From: Phaseolus vulgaris
Lineage: Eukaryota > Streptophyta > Magnoliopsida > Fabales > Fabaceae
Direction of reading: 5' to 3'
Assembly (NCBI RefSeq): GCF_000499845.2
Contig: NC_023758.2
Span: forward strand, 16,260,671 to 16,324,670
Length of the DNA: 64,000 nt
Shown: positions 51,762 through 63,229 of the stretch, piece by piece
Position numbering within the stretch: position 1 is the stretch's first letter
How the letters are laid out: every line of letters starts with the position of its first letter
The notes under the pieces: model-generated
Database searches by the model: none
Seen by the model: the letters and a program-made list of their open reading frames with translations, nothing else
Told to the model about the DNA's origin: nothing
Translations under genes and position numbers: made by a program

Positions 51762-52237
51762 TGTTAGAATTAATGGCCTAAACAAGAGAGAGGGGTGCAT
51801 TGTTTGACAAAAGATTTTCTCAAAGATTAGCTAAGGATGGAGTTTTATCAACAATCACAGAAGGAGCAATCAAGGAAGCCAAACAATCAAAGCAATTAAA
51901 ACTGTTAGCAGAAAAACAATCGGTTGAAATTTCGTTTTAACCAATTGTTTATAGCAGCAAAGAAAAAAAATCAAATAAAACAGTTTATAACGAGTGAAAG
52001 AAAGAGAGAGAGATTACACAATCAATTTATATTGGTTCACTCAACCCTAAGCTACATCCAGTCCCCAGAACAACCATTGGGTATTTCACTAGTAATCAAT
52101 CACAGATTACAAACATACAAAGCCACAAAGATGTAATCTTGATAACCCAAGAACACTCACCCTTTTTGCCTTTCACACAACCACAGTCATAACACCCTCT
52201 GACCTTATATGTTTACAATTTTTACAAGTATAGAAAA
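51762..52237 (-). mobile_element. 5' LTR of the copia element, truncated
   Basis: Starts TGTTAGAATTAATGGCC on plus and follows the left LTR to CAAGTATAGAAAA, where the B-type element begins. About 600 bp of the LTR is missing from the window at this side. Confidence 0.82.
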
Positions 52238-53269
52238 TGATGGAGATCAAGCTCAAGAGGACATGGAGGCCAATCAACAAGATCAAGACGAGGTGGAGGC
52301 ACAAATGGATGACGCCCATGGAGGTCAAAGCCCACCTCAAAGGATTACAAGAAGCATGTTCAAAGCTTTGGGAGCTAGAGGACATTTATTTTCTCTTTTT
52401 GTAATTTCTTTAGTTGAAAGTGCTTAGAGGGAAACATTAGAAACCTCTTTTGTTATAGCATCTTTTAGGCTTTAGTTAGGAGCTTTAGGAGGGGGGGTGT
52501 ATTAGTAGATAGGTGTAGGAGTAGAATAGGAGGTGCCAAAGTGAAGGAAGAGGTCACACCTTCCTCATGCTTTGCAAATAGGCGCCGGTTCTAGAATGTT
52601 TTAGGAGGGAATTTTGAAATTGTTTAGCTTGCATTTTCAGCACCTTAGGCTATAAATAGAGGTACTCTCTTTGTAAAATTCAGATTGGAATTAATCTAAG
52701 AAAACTCTACTCAAATTTTGAGTGAACTTTGGAGAGCTTTTGGAGCCTTCTTCTCTAGTCTTATCTTGATGGATCAATGGAGTCCTCAAGTGGCGGCATC
52801 ACTCTTATCTAGGAGCATTCCACACTTCTAGTGGCGAGATCATCCATCATCCTTCCATCTTCATGAGCACTCTCTTCTCCTTCCTTCCTCCTCTTTCTAT
52901 TGTTTTTGTTAGCTTGTGTTCTTGAGTTTTGGTTTGGTGTTCTTGCTGTTTTTTTATGAGTTTTGGTTCGGCAGTTTTATATTTCAGTCCATTCATCTTG
53001 TTCCTTTGTTTTTCTAGCTCATTTGTTCGGTTCAATTCATTCCATAAGTAATATGTTCGGTGCAATTGTTTTTTCTTCCACCTTATTCGGTTCAATTTGA
53101 CTATAATTGGTTCATCCAAATGAGTTTGGGATTTGGTACTAGTTTTTGGTGAGTTCTTGTCTTAGAACAATGATCCAACTCTAAGAAAAGTGCCTCTATA
53201 ATGTCCAACTCAAGGTGATTCCTAAGAAGGTCAAGAACCTTTCTCTATATGGCTAGTGGAATCACATCA
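52238..53269 (+). mobile_element. 5' LTR of a B-type element (1032 bp)
   Basis: TGATGGAGATCAAGC to GGAATCACATCA, inserted in the copia LTR at GAAAA. TATAAATAG box at 52651-52659. The U3 encodes the tail [20 protein letters not shown] as in the other B-type LTRs. Confidence 0.92.
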
Positions 53270-53747
53270 TGTGGTATCATGAGTCTTAGGTTCATTCTTG
53301 TTTAATTGTTGAGTTGTGTGCACTTTATTTCAAGAGCTCTTTTAATTTCTTGCAATTTAAGTTTCTGTTTTAGATTTTTGCTTGAGTTTTCTTGCTGTTT
53401 TTCTTTTACACCAAGTGCTTGTGAAAAGGTTTATGGCACTCATTCTTCTTATGAGTATGGTTGCTCTTTTGGAATGGCATTATCCTTCCTAGAGTTTACC
53501 TTAAGCTTCCTTTCACTTGTTGTTAAAATTTGTGATTTGTCTTTTAATTTTGTAATCATGTCAAGTTTTGTCTTAGTCATGTTATTCCATATATGTCATT
53601 ACTTCTAGTAGTACTTTTATTGCTTTGATTGTTTCTTGTTTTGGTGTCATATAATTTTCTGAATTGATATTGATCCTTTGTGCATTTTTCTTTTTAGATT
53701 TGAGTTCATACTTGTATTCTAGACCTATACAAGTTCCAATACATCAT
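53270..53747 (+). other. Primer site and start of the B-type interior
   Basis: TGTGGTATCATGAGTCTTAG follows the LTR. The leader resembles 39703-40180. It is interrupted at ATCAT by element C; the rest of this B-type element must lie right of the window. Confidence 0.82.
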
Positions 53748-54948
53748 TGTACCGTCCCGTATCCGGGCGTTGACTAAGTCAAGGTCAAAGTCAACGCCTG
53801 GAGAGTCAAAGTCAACGCGGAGAGACGCCAAGCGCCAGCATCGCCAAGAGGAAGCGTCGCCAAGGCAAGGCGTCGCCTAGGTGAAGGCGTCTCCCAACCA
53901 GGGCGTCGCCAAATCAAACAGTACTAAAGCATGGCAATCACGGTGTGGTTCCCCATTACCCATGGGTAGGAAAGACCATGGAGGGAGCGGTGCTGTGGGA
54001 AGGCCTCAGATCCCGATAACCCAGGGCAGCGATAAAAAGAAGGAAAAGGTGGCTTCAAGGCCATAGTGATAGCACTAGTGTAGGGCAGCCTGACTCGCGA
54101 AGTACCCCTGCCGCCCCAGAGACGCCTTCAGGACAGATACGACTCAAGAGGAAGGTCACGCCCAAGGCTGCCGGGTGCGGGGTACGAGAGGAAGGCAGAT
54201 ACGCTCTCAAAGTAAGTGACTAGATGATTGGGGGCATGAGTTGGCACCCAAAAAGTCACCCCTAGCGCAGTAGCACTCCCAAGCAGGAGGACTCACACGT
54301 AGAAACGTCCCCAGATGGGCAGAAACGCTCCCAGATGGGGTCACGGCGTCGTGAGGCCCTCCACGTGTACAACAGCCATGTCAGAATAGAAACACCCTTT
54401 AGTCAGGTGCCAGGTAATTAAAGTCATTCAATACAGTTTCCATTTCGAGCATTCAGGTACTATAATGGCTCCCAAGCGTTTCAACGTCTTAAATGCGCTA
54501 CGTTTTCTAATTAGATACGTTGATTGAGTGCGTTACATTAAAGGCGCTTTAAGGCGCTTTAAATGCTGGGGTAGTTTAAATAGCGCTGAGAATGTTGGAA
54601 AGGGGGTTCGAGCTTTTGGCAAATTTACCAGAGAACTCTCTAGTTGCTTGCTCGTGCTTGAGGTTACGTACAAGGGACTGGGGAAAGATCTTTGCCTGAG
54701 GGAGAAAACACACACACATATACACAGTTCTTTTTACCACCTTCAGAGTGCCATACGCGGTGCTCAGAGACGGAGGTGCACAGTTTTGGTGTTTCTTGCT
54801 GGCTGACTTGAGCGTCGGAGTGCAAACGGCCGCTAGGGCGCCTCTTTGTCCTCTCTTTTGCAGGAATCCACAGGTAACCAGTGGGAAGGAGTCCCTAGCT
54901 AACGGTTGAGGTTGCGCACGAAGACGTCCCGGTCAACCGGACGGAACA
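53748..54948 (+). mobile_element. 5' LTR of element C (1201 bp)
   Basis: TGTACCGTCC to GGACGGAACA. TTTAAATAGC TATA-like motif at 54575-54584, preceded by two AAGGCGCTTT copies. Several GGCGTCGCC motifs lie in the first 200 bp. Confidence 0.92.
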
Positions 54949-54950
54949 TT

Positions 54951-54967
54951 TGGCGCCCACCGTGGGG
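54951..54967 (+). other. Primer binding site of element C
   Basis: TGGCGCCCACCGTGGGG, two bases after the LTR; shared with A and E2. Confidence 0.88.
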
Positions 54968-55047
54968 CCGATATAAAACATCAGTCCCATCACAAGTTCG
55001 AGAAGATCTACTAAGTGGCAGTAACGTTGGGGGAGGTTGGAGTGACA

Positions 55048-56788
55048 ATGGCCCCCACCAGACGAGGTACAGCACGCACAGCCCCAGCAGAACTATCCAT
55101 GCAACAGGTCCTGGAGATAATGAGGGGGCTGCAGCAGGATATGGCAGAGTCGAAACTGGAACAGGAACGCATGCAGGCAGATCTTGATGCCTCGCATGAG
55201 AGGAATGAAGAACTCCACCGCGTGAATGAGGAGTTGCGCCAGGGCCTGAGAAATGACCGGGGGCGGCATGGGCATGACGAGATGGAGAACCATTCCCCAC
55301 CAAGGGAGTTTTCCACTCCCTTCTCGTAGGAGATCCTAGATGCAGTGATCCCGAACACGTTCACGGGGCCCAAGGTGATCTTCACCGGGATGGAGGACCC
55401 AGAGACGCACCTTGCTGCATTTCACACACAGATGGTCCTGGTAGGCGGTTCTGACGCTGCCAAGTGCAAGCTCTTTATGAGCACCCTGACCGGGATAGCT
55501 ATGGATTGGTTCATCAGCCTTCTAGATGGTCATATCACGTTTTTCCGCCAGTTGTCACGATTGTTTAGGGAACAATACTTAGCAAACAAGGCCCCGCCGC
55601 CGGTCTCTTACGATCTGTTCGATGTGAAGCAGTATCAAGGGGAGACCCTGAAGGAGTATATCAATCGCTTCGGGGCCCAGGTCGTGAAGGTTGGTACGAC
55701 AGAGGAGCCGATGATCGTGTACGTGTTCGTGAAGGGCGTATGCCCCGGTCCTTTTGGAGAATCCATCATCCGCAACCGCCCTAGGACTTTCGCTGAACTA
55801 CGGCGTAGGGCGGTAGAACATATTGCTTCTGAAGAGGAGGTGTGTGTTAAGCGCACCAGCGTCGTACCCTCACGCCCGAGGGGACCGGCGCGAGCTCAAC
55901 CTGTCAGGGTCAATGAGACCACGACGGGAAGAAAGAAGCCAGAGGCGAGACGCCCCTACGAGGCCAGAAAGCCCCAGCCTCGGGGTCCAGCGGGAGGCGA
56001 TCGCCCGGCCAGAGAAAGAGCGAGACCGGCGAGGTACAATTTTGTGGTAGAACTGAAGGACCTGATCGCCGTGCCTAATATAGCCGAGAGGCTGAGGTGA
56101 CCAGCGAAGACTGACAAGGTGTTGGGGCCCCGCAAAGACTCTTGGTGCGAGTTCCATGAGGCTTTCGGGCACCACATTGACAACTGCCTGTCGTTGGGTT
56201 ACCAGCTAGATGAGCTGGTGAGAACTGGGTTTTTGAAGGATTATTTCGCAGAGCCCACAACGACCGCCACCTTGCCGCCACCGACAGAAGAACCAGCACA
56301 CGAGATGCCTGTGCTTGGCGAGGTCCACACCATTGCTGGAGGTTTTCCCGGCGGGGGACCCACCGCCTCCCAGCGGAAGAAATACGCGAGGGAGGTAAAT
56401 TCAATCGAAGAGAGGCTCTCGGGGGAGCCACGGGAGTCGGATCTCGTGTTTACCAGAAGTGACCTCCGAGATGTGGTACCCCACGATAACGACCCCGTTG
56501 TCATCTCAGTCGTCACAGCTGGAAGGAAGGTGCACAGAGTGCTGGTCGACCAAGGAAGTTCGGCAGACGTCATGTTTCTGTCGACCTTTAATAAGTTACG
56601 GTTGTCCCCCGATCTGTTGAGTCCCTACACAGGGTGCCTGTATGGGTTTGGGGATAACTAGGTGGAAGTCCGGGGTTACCTGGAGTTGAGGACTACGTTC
56701 ACAGACGGAGAGGCCTCCCGTACCGAAAGCATCCGGTACCTGGTCGTGAACGCCAACTCCGCCTGAACGCGTTAAATCGTTCAATATT
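55048..56788 (+). pseudogene. gag: gag and protease of element C, with nonsense codons
   Basis: The start is set at MAPTRRGTARTAP (55048), the start shared with element A. N-terminal coiled coil, then capsid (GMEDPETHLAAFHTQM, YQGETLKEYINRFGAQ), a CEFHEAFGHHIDNC knuckle, and protease with VLVDQGSSADVMF. Three stops interrupt it: TAG at 55327 and 56659 and TGA at 56098. In element A the same codons are CAG, CAG and CGA, so each is a single C-to-T change. Near 56764-56780 a 17-nt insertion replaces one base and shifts the frame. The ILLGRPALN motif then continues in the next frame. Confidence 0.85.
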
Positions 56789-57640
56789 TTGCTGGGCAGG
56801 CCGGCGTTAAATCGTCTGAACGCGGTGTCCTCCACGCGCCACATGAAAATGAAGCTGCCGGACCTCAGTGGCCAGGTGATAGTCATCAGGTCAGACCAGG
56901 AGGAGGCAAGGAAATGCTATGAGAACAGCCTGAAAACGAAGAGAGGCGTGTTCATGGTGTATGAACGTCCGCCGAGCGCGGACACGACGATGATTGAGGC
57001 GACGCCCGCTGGGTCAACGCCTAATGAGGCCATACCGGCGAGGGCGATGCCCGAAGCAGATGCGCCTATGGAGGAAGGCCCTGACGACGCGGTGCCCGCG
57101 AAAGAGGCGGCGCCCGTCGAGGATGATAGCAGGGAACAGCCCGCGGCTAACGCCGTAGAAAGGGAGATTGGCGGCAAGACTTTCAAGTTAGGAAGTTCGC
57201 TGAGCCCAGGAGAACAGGAAGGGGTGGCGAAGGTGATTTCACGCCACCTGGATGCCTTCGCATGGTCCGCCTCGGATATGCCCGGCATCGATCCCGATTT
57301 CCTGTGTCACCACCTCAGCATGGACGCCACAGTCCGCCCCGTGCGCCAGAGAAGGAGAAAGTTCAATGAGGAACGACAGCAGGTGGTGAAAGACGAAATG
57401 CAGAAGCTGTTGAGTGCTGGCCACATCAGGGAGATTCAATACCCTGAGTGGCTTGCCAATGTCGTCTTGGTGAAAAAGGCGAATGGAAAGTGGAGGATGT
57501 GTGTTGACTTCACAGACTTGAATAAGGCGTGCCCAAAGGACTCGTATCCGCTGCCCAGCATCGACGCCTTGGTGGACAGTGCGTCCGGCAGCAAGGTGCT
57601 GAGTTTCCTGGACGCCTTCTCAGGGTACAACCAAAGTCAA
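56789..57640 (+). pseudogene. pol: RT N-terminal part of element C
   Basis: Opens at LGRPALNRLNAV of the protease and continues through a linker rich in E, A and P to RT: DFLCHHLSMDATVRPVRQRR, VLVKKANGKWRMCVDFTDLN, LSFLDAFSGYNQ. A one-base insertion at about 57634 (CAAAGTCAAG against CAAATCAAG in element A) shifts the frame, so the ORF ends in unrelated residues at 57682. Confidence 0.85.
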
Positions 57641-57641
57641 G

Positions 57642-60461
57642 ATGCACCCAAGAGACGAGAGCAAGACTGCATTCATGACTGAGACCTGCAGTTACTGCTA
57701 TAAGGTGATGCCTTTTGGGCTGAAAAATGCGGGCGCCACGTACCAAAGGTTAATGGACAAGGTCCTGGCGCCAATGCTTGGGAGGAACGTGTACGCTTAT
57801 GTAGACGACATGGTGGTGGCGTCGCAGAATAGGGCGCAGCACATGGCGGACCTGGAGGAGTTGTTCGTCACAATATCCAAGTACCGCCTCAAGTTAAAGC
57901 CTGAGAAGTGTGTTTTCGGGGTCGAGGCCGGTAAGTTCTTGGGTTTTATGCTCACAGAGAGGGGGATAGAGGCGAACCCCGACAAATGCGCGACGATTAT
58001 CGCCATGCGAAGCCCGACGTCGGTAAAAGAGGTGCAACAGCTGACAGGGCGGATGGCGGCGCTCTCGAGGTTTGTTTCCGTCGGGGGAGAGAAGGGGCAT
58101 CCATATTTCCAGTGCCTCAAGAGAAACAGTCGCTTTGCATGGACTGATGAATGCGAAGCGGCTTTCATTAAGCTGAAGGAGTACCTGGCGACGCCACCGG
58201 TCCTCTGCAAACCGGTAGCGGGCGTGCCCCTCCGGTTATATTTTACTGTAACGGAGCGGGCCATCAGTTCTGTGTTAGTCCAGGAGCAGAACCAGAGTCA
58301 GAAGCCCATCTATTTTGTAAGTAAGGCATTACAGGGAGCTGAGACGAGGTACCAAGCACTGGAGAAGGCGGCGCTAGCAGTAGTATTTTCTGCCAGGAGG
58401 CTTCGTCATTACTTCCACAGCTTTACGGTGGTGGTGATGACAAACCTCCCTATACAGAAAGTGCTGCAGAAGCCTGATGTGGTGGGAAGAATGGTGCGCT
58501 GGGCGGTGGAACTGTCAGAATTCGACATCCAGTATGAGCCTAGAGGATCCATCAAAGGGCAGGTGTACGCAGATTTTATAGCGGAACTTTCGCCCGGAGG
58601 TGAGCAAGAGGTGGAAGTGGGTTCGCAGTGTATGCTCTCGGTGGATGGCTCTTCCAACCAACAGGGGAGCGGTGCGGGAATAGTCTTGGAGGGACCCGAC
58701 GGCATACTGATCGAGCAGGCCTTGCGCTTTGCCTTCAAGGCAAGTAACAATCAGGTAGAATATGAAGCCCTGATAGCAGGAATGCTCCTGGCCAAGGAGA
58801 TGGGCACGCAGAACCTCCTGGTGAAGAGCGACTCCCAGCTGATTACGGGGCAGGTGTCGGGTGAGTTCCAGGCGAAGGACCCACAGATGGCGGCGTATTT
58901 GAAATACGTCCAGTTGTTGAAGGGAGCATTCAACGCTCTTGAGCTGATACATGTCCCGAGGGAGCAGAATGCCAGAGCTGACCTGCTTGCAAAGCTGGCC
59001 AGCTCAGGCAAGGGGGGTAGACAGAGGACAGTGATCCAAGAGACTCTCAAAGCTCCGCGTAGATTCGTGGAAGACAACAGGGTGGATGTCCTCCAGATTT
59101 ATACATCAAGGGGAAGGCCGAGGAGTCATTGCTCTTTGACCCAAGGCACGCAGAGGGCACCCCACATCAGCATGTACGCGGGCGCACCCGAGGGAGAGCA
59201 GATGCAGGTATGCGTTTTGGCCAAGGGAGACACCTGGATGACGCCCTACAAGCGATACCTGGCGGATGGGGCTCTCCCAGTGGAGCCCGAAGAGGGTAAA
59301 AAAGTCAAAAGAAATGCCGCAAGATATACTTTGGTGGATGGGGTGCTGTTCAGGCACGGTTTCACTCACCCTATCCTAACATGCGTTAGTGGCGACGAGT
59401 GCACCAAGATAATGGCGGAGCTACACGAAGGCATCTGCGGGAGCCACGTAGGGGGAAGATCCCTAGCCTCGAAGGTAATACGCGCAGGTTTCTTCTGGCC
59501 AACAGTGAAAGAGGACTGCGCACGACACGCCCAGCGGTGTAGGCAATGCCAAAAGCACGCCGACTGGCACAAGGCGCCGCCAGAAGAATTGCGATCCATA
59601 TACAGCCCGTGGCCTTTCCATACATGGGGAATCGACATCCTGGGCCCATTCCCACTGGCAATCAGGCAGATGAAGTATCTGATCGTCGCCATCGAATACT
59701 TCACTAAGTGGATAGAGGCAGAGCCCGTAGCACAGATCACTGCGCACAAGGTACAACATTTTGTGTGGAGGAACATTGTGTGTCGCTTCAGCGTACCTAG
59801 GCGTTTGATATCCGATAACGGGACCCAGTTTGCCAGTCAGCAGTTGAGAAATTTGTGCGCTGAGGTAGGAATCAAACAGGTGTTCGCATCGGTTGAACAC
59901 CCCCAGACCAACGGACAAGTGGAGTCAGCAAACAGAGTTCTGCTGAGGGGGTTAAAAAGAAGGTTAGAGAAAGCCAAAGGGGCGTGGGCGGAAGAGGTAC
60001 CAAGGATTGTATGGGCATATCACACCATACCCCAATCCTCTACTTTGGAGACGCCTTTCAGTTTGGTGTACGGGTCGGACGCGATGATTCTGGTAGAAAT
60101 ACATGAGAGCTCGCCACGTTTTCAAAACTTTGTGGCGGAGGAATCCAATGAAGAGAGGCGGGTAAACCTGGATCTACTAGATGAGGCCAGAGAAGAAGCC
60201 AGAATCGAAGCGGAGGCAGTGAAGAGAAGAGTAGAGCGGCAATATAGCTCTAAGGTAAAGCCGCGACAGTTTCAGGTCGGCGACCTAGTGATGAGGAAAG
60301 CTCACCCATACGAGTTGGAGAATAAGCTGTCTCCGAAGTGGACCGGACCCTTCAGAGTTACTGAGGCTAAGGGCAACGGTTCGTACAACCTGGAGACTTT
60401 GGATGGAGGTCCTATCCCGCGCAGTTGGAATGCAGCCAACTTAAAATTTTATTTCAGTTGA
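57642..60461 (+). pseudogene. pol: RT (rest), RNase H, archaeal-type RNase H and integrase of element C (939 codons open)
   Basis: Starts in RT after the frameshift. YVDD lies at residues 53-56 (VYAYVDDMVVA), followed by GKFLGFMLTERG. RNase H spans about 185-300 (QKPIYFVSKAL, TRYQALEKAALAVVFSARRL). The second RNase H typical of Tat spans about 335-460 (SVDGSSNQQGSGAGIVLE, NNQVEYEALIAGM, VKSDSQLI). The integrase zinc domain is near 590-640 (HEGICGSHVGG, CRQCQKH), the core about 650-800 with D in GIDILGPFP, D in ISDNGTQF and E in NGQVESANR, and the C-terminal part has GDLVMRKAHPYELENKLSPK. It stops normally at LKFYFS. Because upstream frames are broken this cannot be made as part of the normal polyprotein. 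Confidence 0.87.
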
Positions 60462-60915
60462 CTTATGTAAGCAGTGTGTAACAATTTAGTTGAAGGGGAC
60501 GCTCTTTTTCCCTCTCGGGGGTTTTTTTAATGAGGTCACCCAAATAAAAGGTAAAACCAGTTTGAGAAAAAGAAGTGCCTTGGTTTTCAGCCTTTATCTT
60601 TCTCCGTTTGAAGTAATGTGATGCGTCGCCAAGAAAGAAGGCGTCGCCTAGGTCATGGCGCCGCCAAGAAAGAAGGCGTCGCCTAGATAAAGGCGTCGCC
60701 CAGGTGAAGGCGTCGCCTAGATAAAGGCATGCGTCGTTGGAAGAACAGGACGAAAGAAAAGCGTGCGGTATGCGAAACATATGCAAAGTAAAGTGACGTT
60801 GCAAAAATCAAGTATGATATAGAAAATTGATTTTACAAGCAATGTTCAATACAATGGGAGTAGCACAAATGGAGCAAACACTACAGATCATGCAAAAACA
60901 CGAACAAGCCATTTC
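60462..60915. other. Convergent intergenic region of element C, GGCGTCGCC-rich
   Basis: Counterpart of 1641-2040. Holds GGGGACGCTCTTTTTCCC, then CTCGGGGG and a T-run, and further on five or more GGCGTCGCC or GGCGCCGCC motifs (60640-60730). No ORF is supported. Confidence 0.7.
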
Positions 60916-61881
60916 TCAGTGGCCATCAGAATCAGCACTGGAGGAAGGCGAAACCCCATTCCTAGCCCGCAGAGCTCGAGTAAGTCGTGCCCTCCTCTCT
61001 TGGTTTATTTTCGAGCCTGCACCAAGGAAGATAAATGTGTCAGAGATACCATGAAGCAAGACATGCAAGTTTGGAAAGCGATAAAGGCCAAAGTTTTTAG
61101 GGCAGTGACTCTTACATATGTACTTTTCGAGAGTCCCAGCGTTGAACTCCAGGCTGATCAAAGTGGCAAAGTCAAAACCTCCCGCCTCAGCAAGAATCTG
61201 GCAAGCTATTTGATCACTTGGAGCCAGCTTCTTGAAGGGTTTGGTTTTGAGGGCCCTCGCCTCTCTCACCCAGTACAGTGGAAACCCATCCACAGCGTCG
61301 GGAACAAGGTCAGTGCAGCAGATCTTGAAGAACCGACCTTTCCACCCGGTGAACGAGTTTTGGAAGGGTGTGAAGAGAACCCTCCCGGGTACGTTACTGA
61401 GAGTTACCCAGAGGTTGTGTCTCTGCCTCTTCACCTCAAAGAAGTGAAGAAAGAGGTCAACCGAGGGTACACAACCCAGAAACCCGAAGAGAATGTCGAA
61501 GGCTTTAACAAAGGCCCAGCTGTTGGGGTATAACTGGGCCGGAGCAACGTTGATCTCCGTCAGCAGTTCCTTCTCGAACCGGGAGAAGGGTAGGCGCACT
61601 CCGATGGTCTTGAACACCACCTAGTAAAAGTAAAAGAAAGGGACCCTTTCGTTGGCCCGTTCGTCTCTGCATATTGGCTCCCCTAGAGTGCAAGGGAGCA
61701 CAGCAATGTCGTCGTCATGCCTCCTCGCGAAGGCCCGGTGATCATAGGAACATGAATCCCCTTTGTGTTCCCGGATGGCCCTGGTAGCAAGTAAGCATGA
61801 ACATTCGTCAAGAAGTTCACTCGAAGCCCAAGGGTACAAGTCCTTGGGATTGACCCTGGGGGAAGCAGCACGAGAAGACAT
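60916..61881 (-). pseudogene. aORF of element C, one intron, nonsense codon
   Basis: Starts MSSRAASPRVNPKDLYPW at 61881. The frame is that of element A without its one-base loss. Motifs are SELLDECSCLLATRA, DDDIAVLPCTLGEP, VVFKTIGVRLPFSRFEKELL, LHFFEVKRQRHNLW and GWKGRFFKI. A TAG at 61621-61623 (FYFY-stop-VVFK) replaces the CAG of element A, again a C-to-T change. A 99-bp GT-AG intron (61115 down to 61017; GTAAGAGTC to TTGGTGCAG) leaves the frame unchanged, so translation through it is also possible. The end is RALRARNGVSPSSSADSDGH. Without the stop it would give about 288 residues spliced. Confidence 0.8.
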
Positions 61882-63229
61882 TCTTTAAGAAGATCAGGGA
61901 TTGTCAAGGGCGCATGGACCGCCGGAAATACAAGAGTCGAGCGAGGGGAGCAAATGCTGGAGGAACCCTTCGTGAGAAGAGAAAGGGTGCAAAAAGAAAG
62001 GGTACAAGAAGAAAGGGTGCAAGAAAAGAGAGTGTAAGTAGGTTACAAAGAGTGCAGAAATGATGAGAATGGTTCCAGAGTTTGAAGAGTTAAATAAAGC
62101 GGTTAGAGCGCCAAACGAAGCAAGTATTGCAGTTAGGGCATTAAACAACGCAAATTGATGCACCGCACGATCGAGCCACGTGGCAGAAGATGAAAGGATG
62201 ACCCTGGCACCGCTGGTTAAACTCAGAGAACGTCGTATCAACAGAATATCCAGTGGTACGATGCGCCGTCGAAAGTGGGTCAGGGGCACAGCAGGAGTCA
62301 GGACTCAGTGGAATGACTGAATGTCCCATCAGCCATACAAGAAGCGCCACGTGGATCAAGTTGAATGACTGAACGTCCCATCAGCTATACAAGAAGCGCC
62401 TCGTGGAAGATACGGGAAGGGCCTGGAGCTCTTCGCTGTCCCCAGGCGTCGACCAAGCCCAAGGTCAAAGTCAATGTCAAGGTAGGGACGACGCCCAAGG
62501 CGTCGCCTGGAATGACATAAAGGACGACGCCAGCATGAGACGTCGCGGGCGTCGCCCACCAAAATATCAGCGAGTTCGCCTCCCCGATACCCACAGGTAG
62601 GAAAGACTGTGGAGGGAGACGAAGTCGAAGAAGGTGAATTTAGTTACTGGCGTCGCATCCCTGAGACCCACAGGTAGGAAAGACTGTGGAGGGAGGCGGG
62701 ACCGCCAAAACGCCAGCGAATCGCTGGCAGGGCGTTCCCTGATACCTATGGGAAGGAAAGACCATGGAGGGAACGACCCCCTCTCAGAACATTCGGCGTT
62801 TCAGACACCCGAGGACGATACGGCGCTGCTGTAGCATGCCTCTCCTTAGGCGTGGGCGTCGGGTGCTAGGGATCAAGGGAAGGACAGTTTGGGTGTTAGA
62901 AGCACCCCGCGGACGAGACGGTTCCATTAGGTGAGCCTCTCCGTGGGCGTGGGCATCGGCGCGTGACCTTTCCCTGGCCTACAAGGCCGCCCAACAAAGT
63001 GAAAGAAGCAAGTATAATACAAGCAAAACAACCAAGGCATAAGAAGGCAAAGGATGAGAATAAAATCGCACAGGCAAAATTCTATGTCGCGAGGACACGA
63101 AAGTAATTATAACAAAGTCCCAGAGTTGTGTCAAGGGTGCAGATGATTCAAAGAATTACAAATTTGTCAGAGAAGCTTAAAACAAGTATAAAGGAATGGA
63201 CTAATGATCAAGGGTGGCGGCTCAATCGT
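61882..63229. other. Region upstream of the aORF in element C
   Basis: 61890-62660 is homologous to 1-677 in reverse. It holds CACGTGG motifs, for example near 62177 and 62349, GGCGTCGCC motifs (62480-62560), and three near-repeats of a 'GATACCCACAGGTAGGAAAG' type string followed by ACTGTGGAGGGA (62585-62780). 62840-63229 has no recognisable feature. Confidence 0.6.

Larger units (their letters stand above)
48256..52237 (-). mobile_element. SIRE-like copia element, decayed and rearranged
   Basis: On minus: right LTR (52237 to 51762, truncated), primer site, gag (51694 to 50897), a Tat LTR fragment in place of most of pol, the RNase H end of pol (about 49954 to 49805), polypurine tracts, and left LTR (49340 to 48256). 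The LTRs differ at roughly one site in ten over the first 200 bp, so the insertion is old. The B-type LTR at 52238 cuts the right LTR. Confidence 0.82.
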
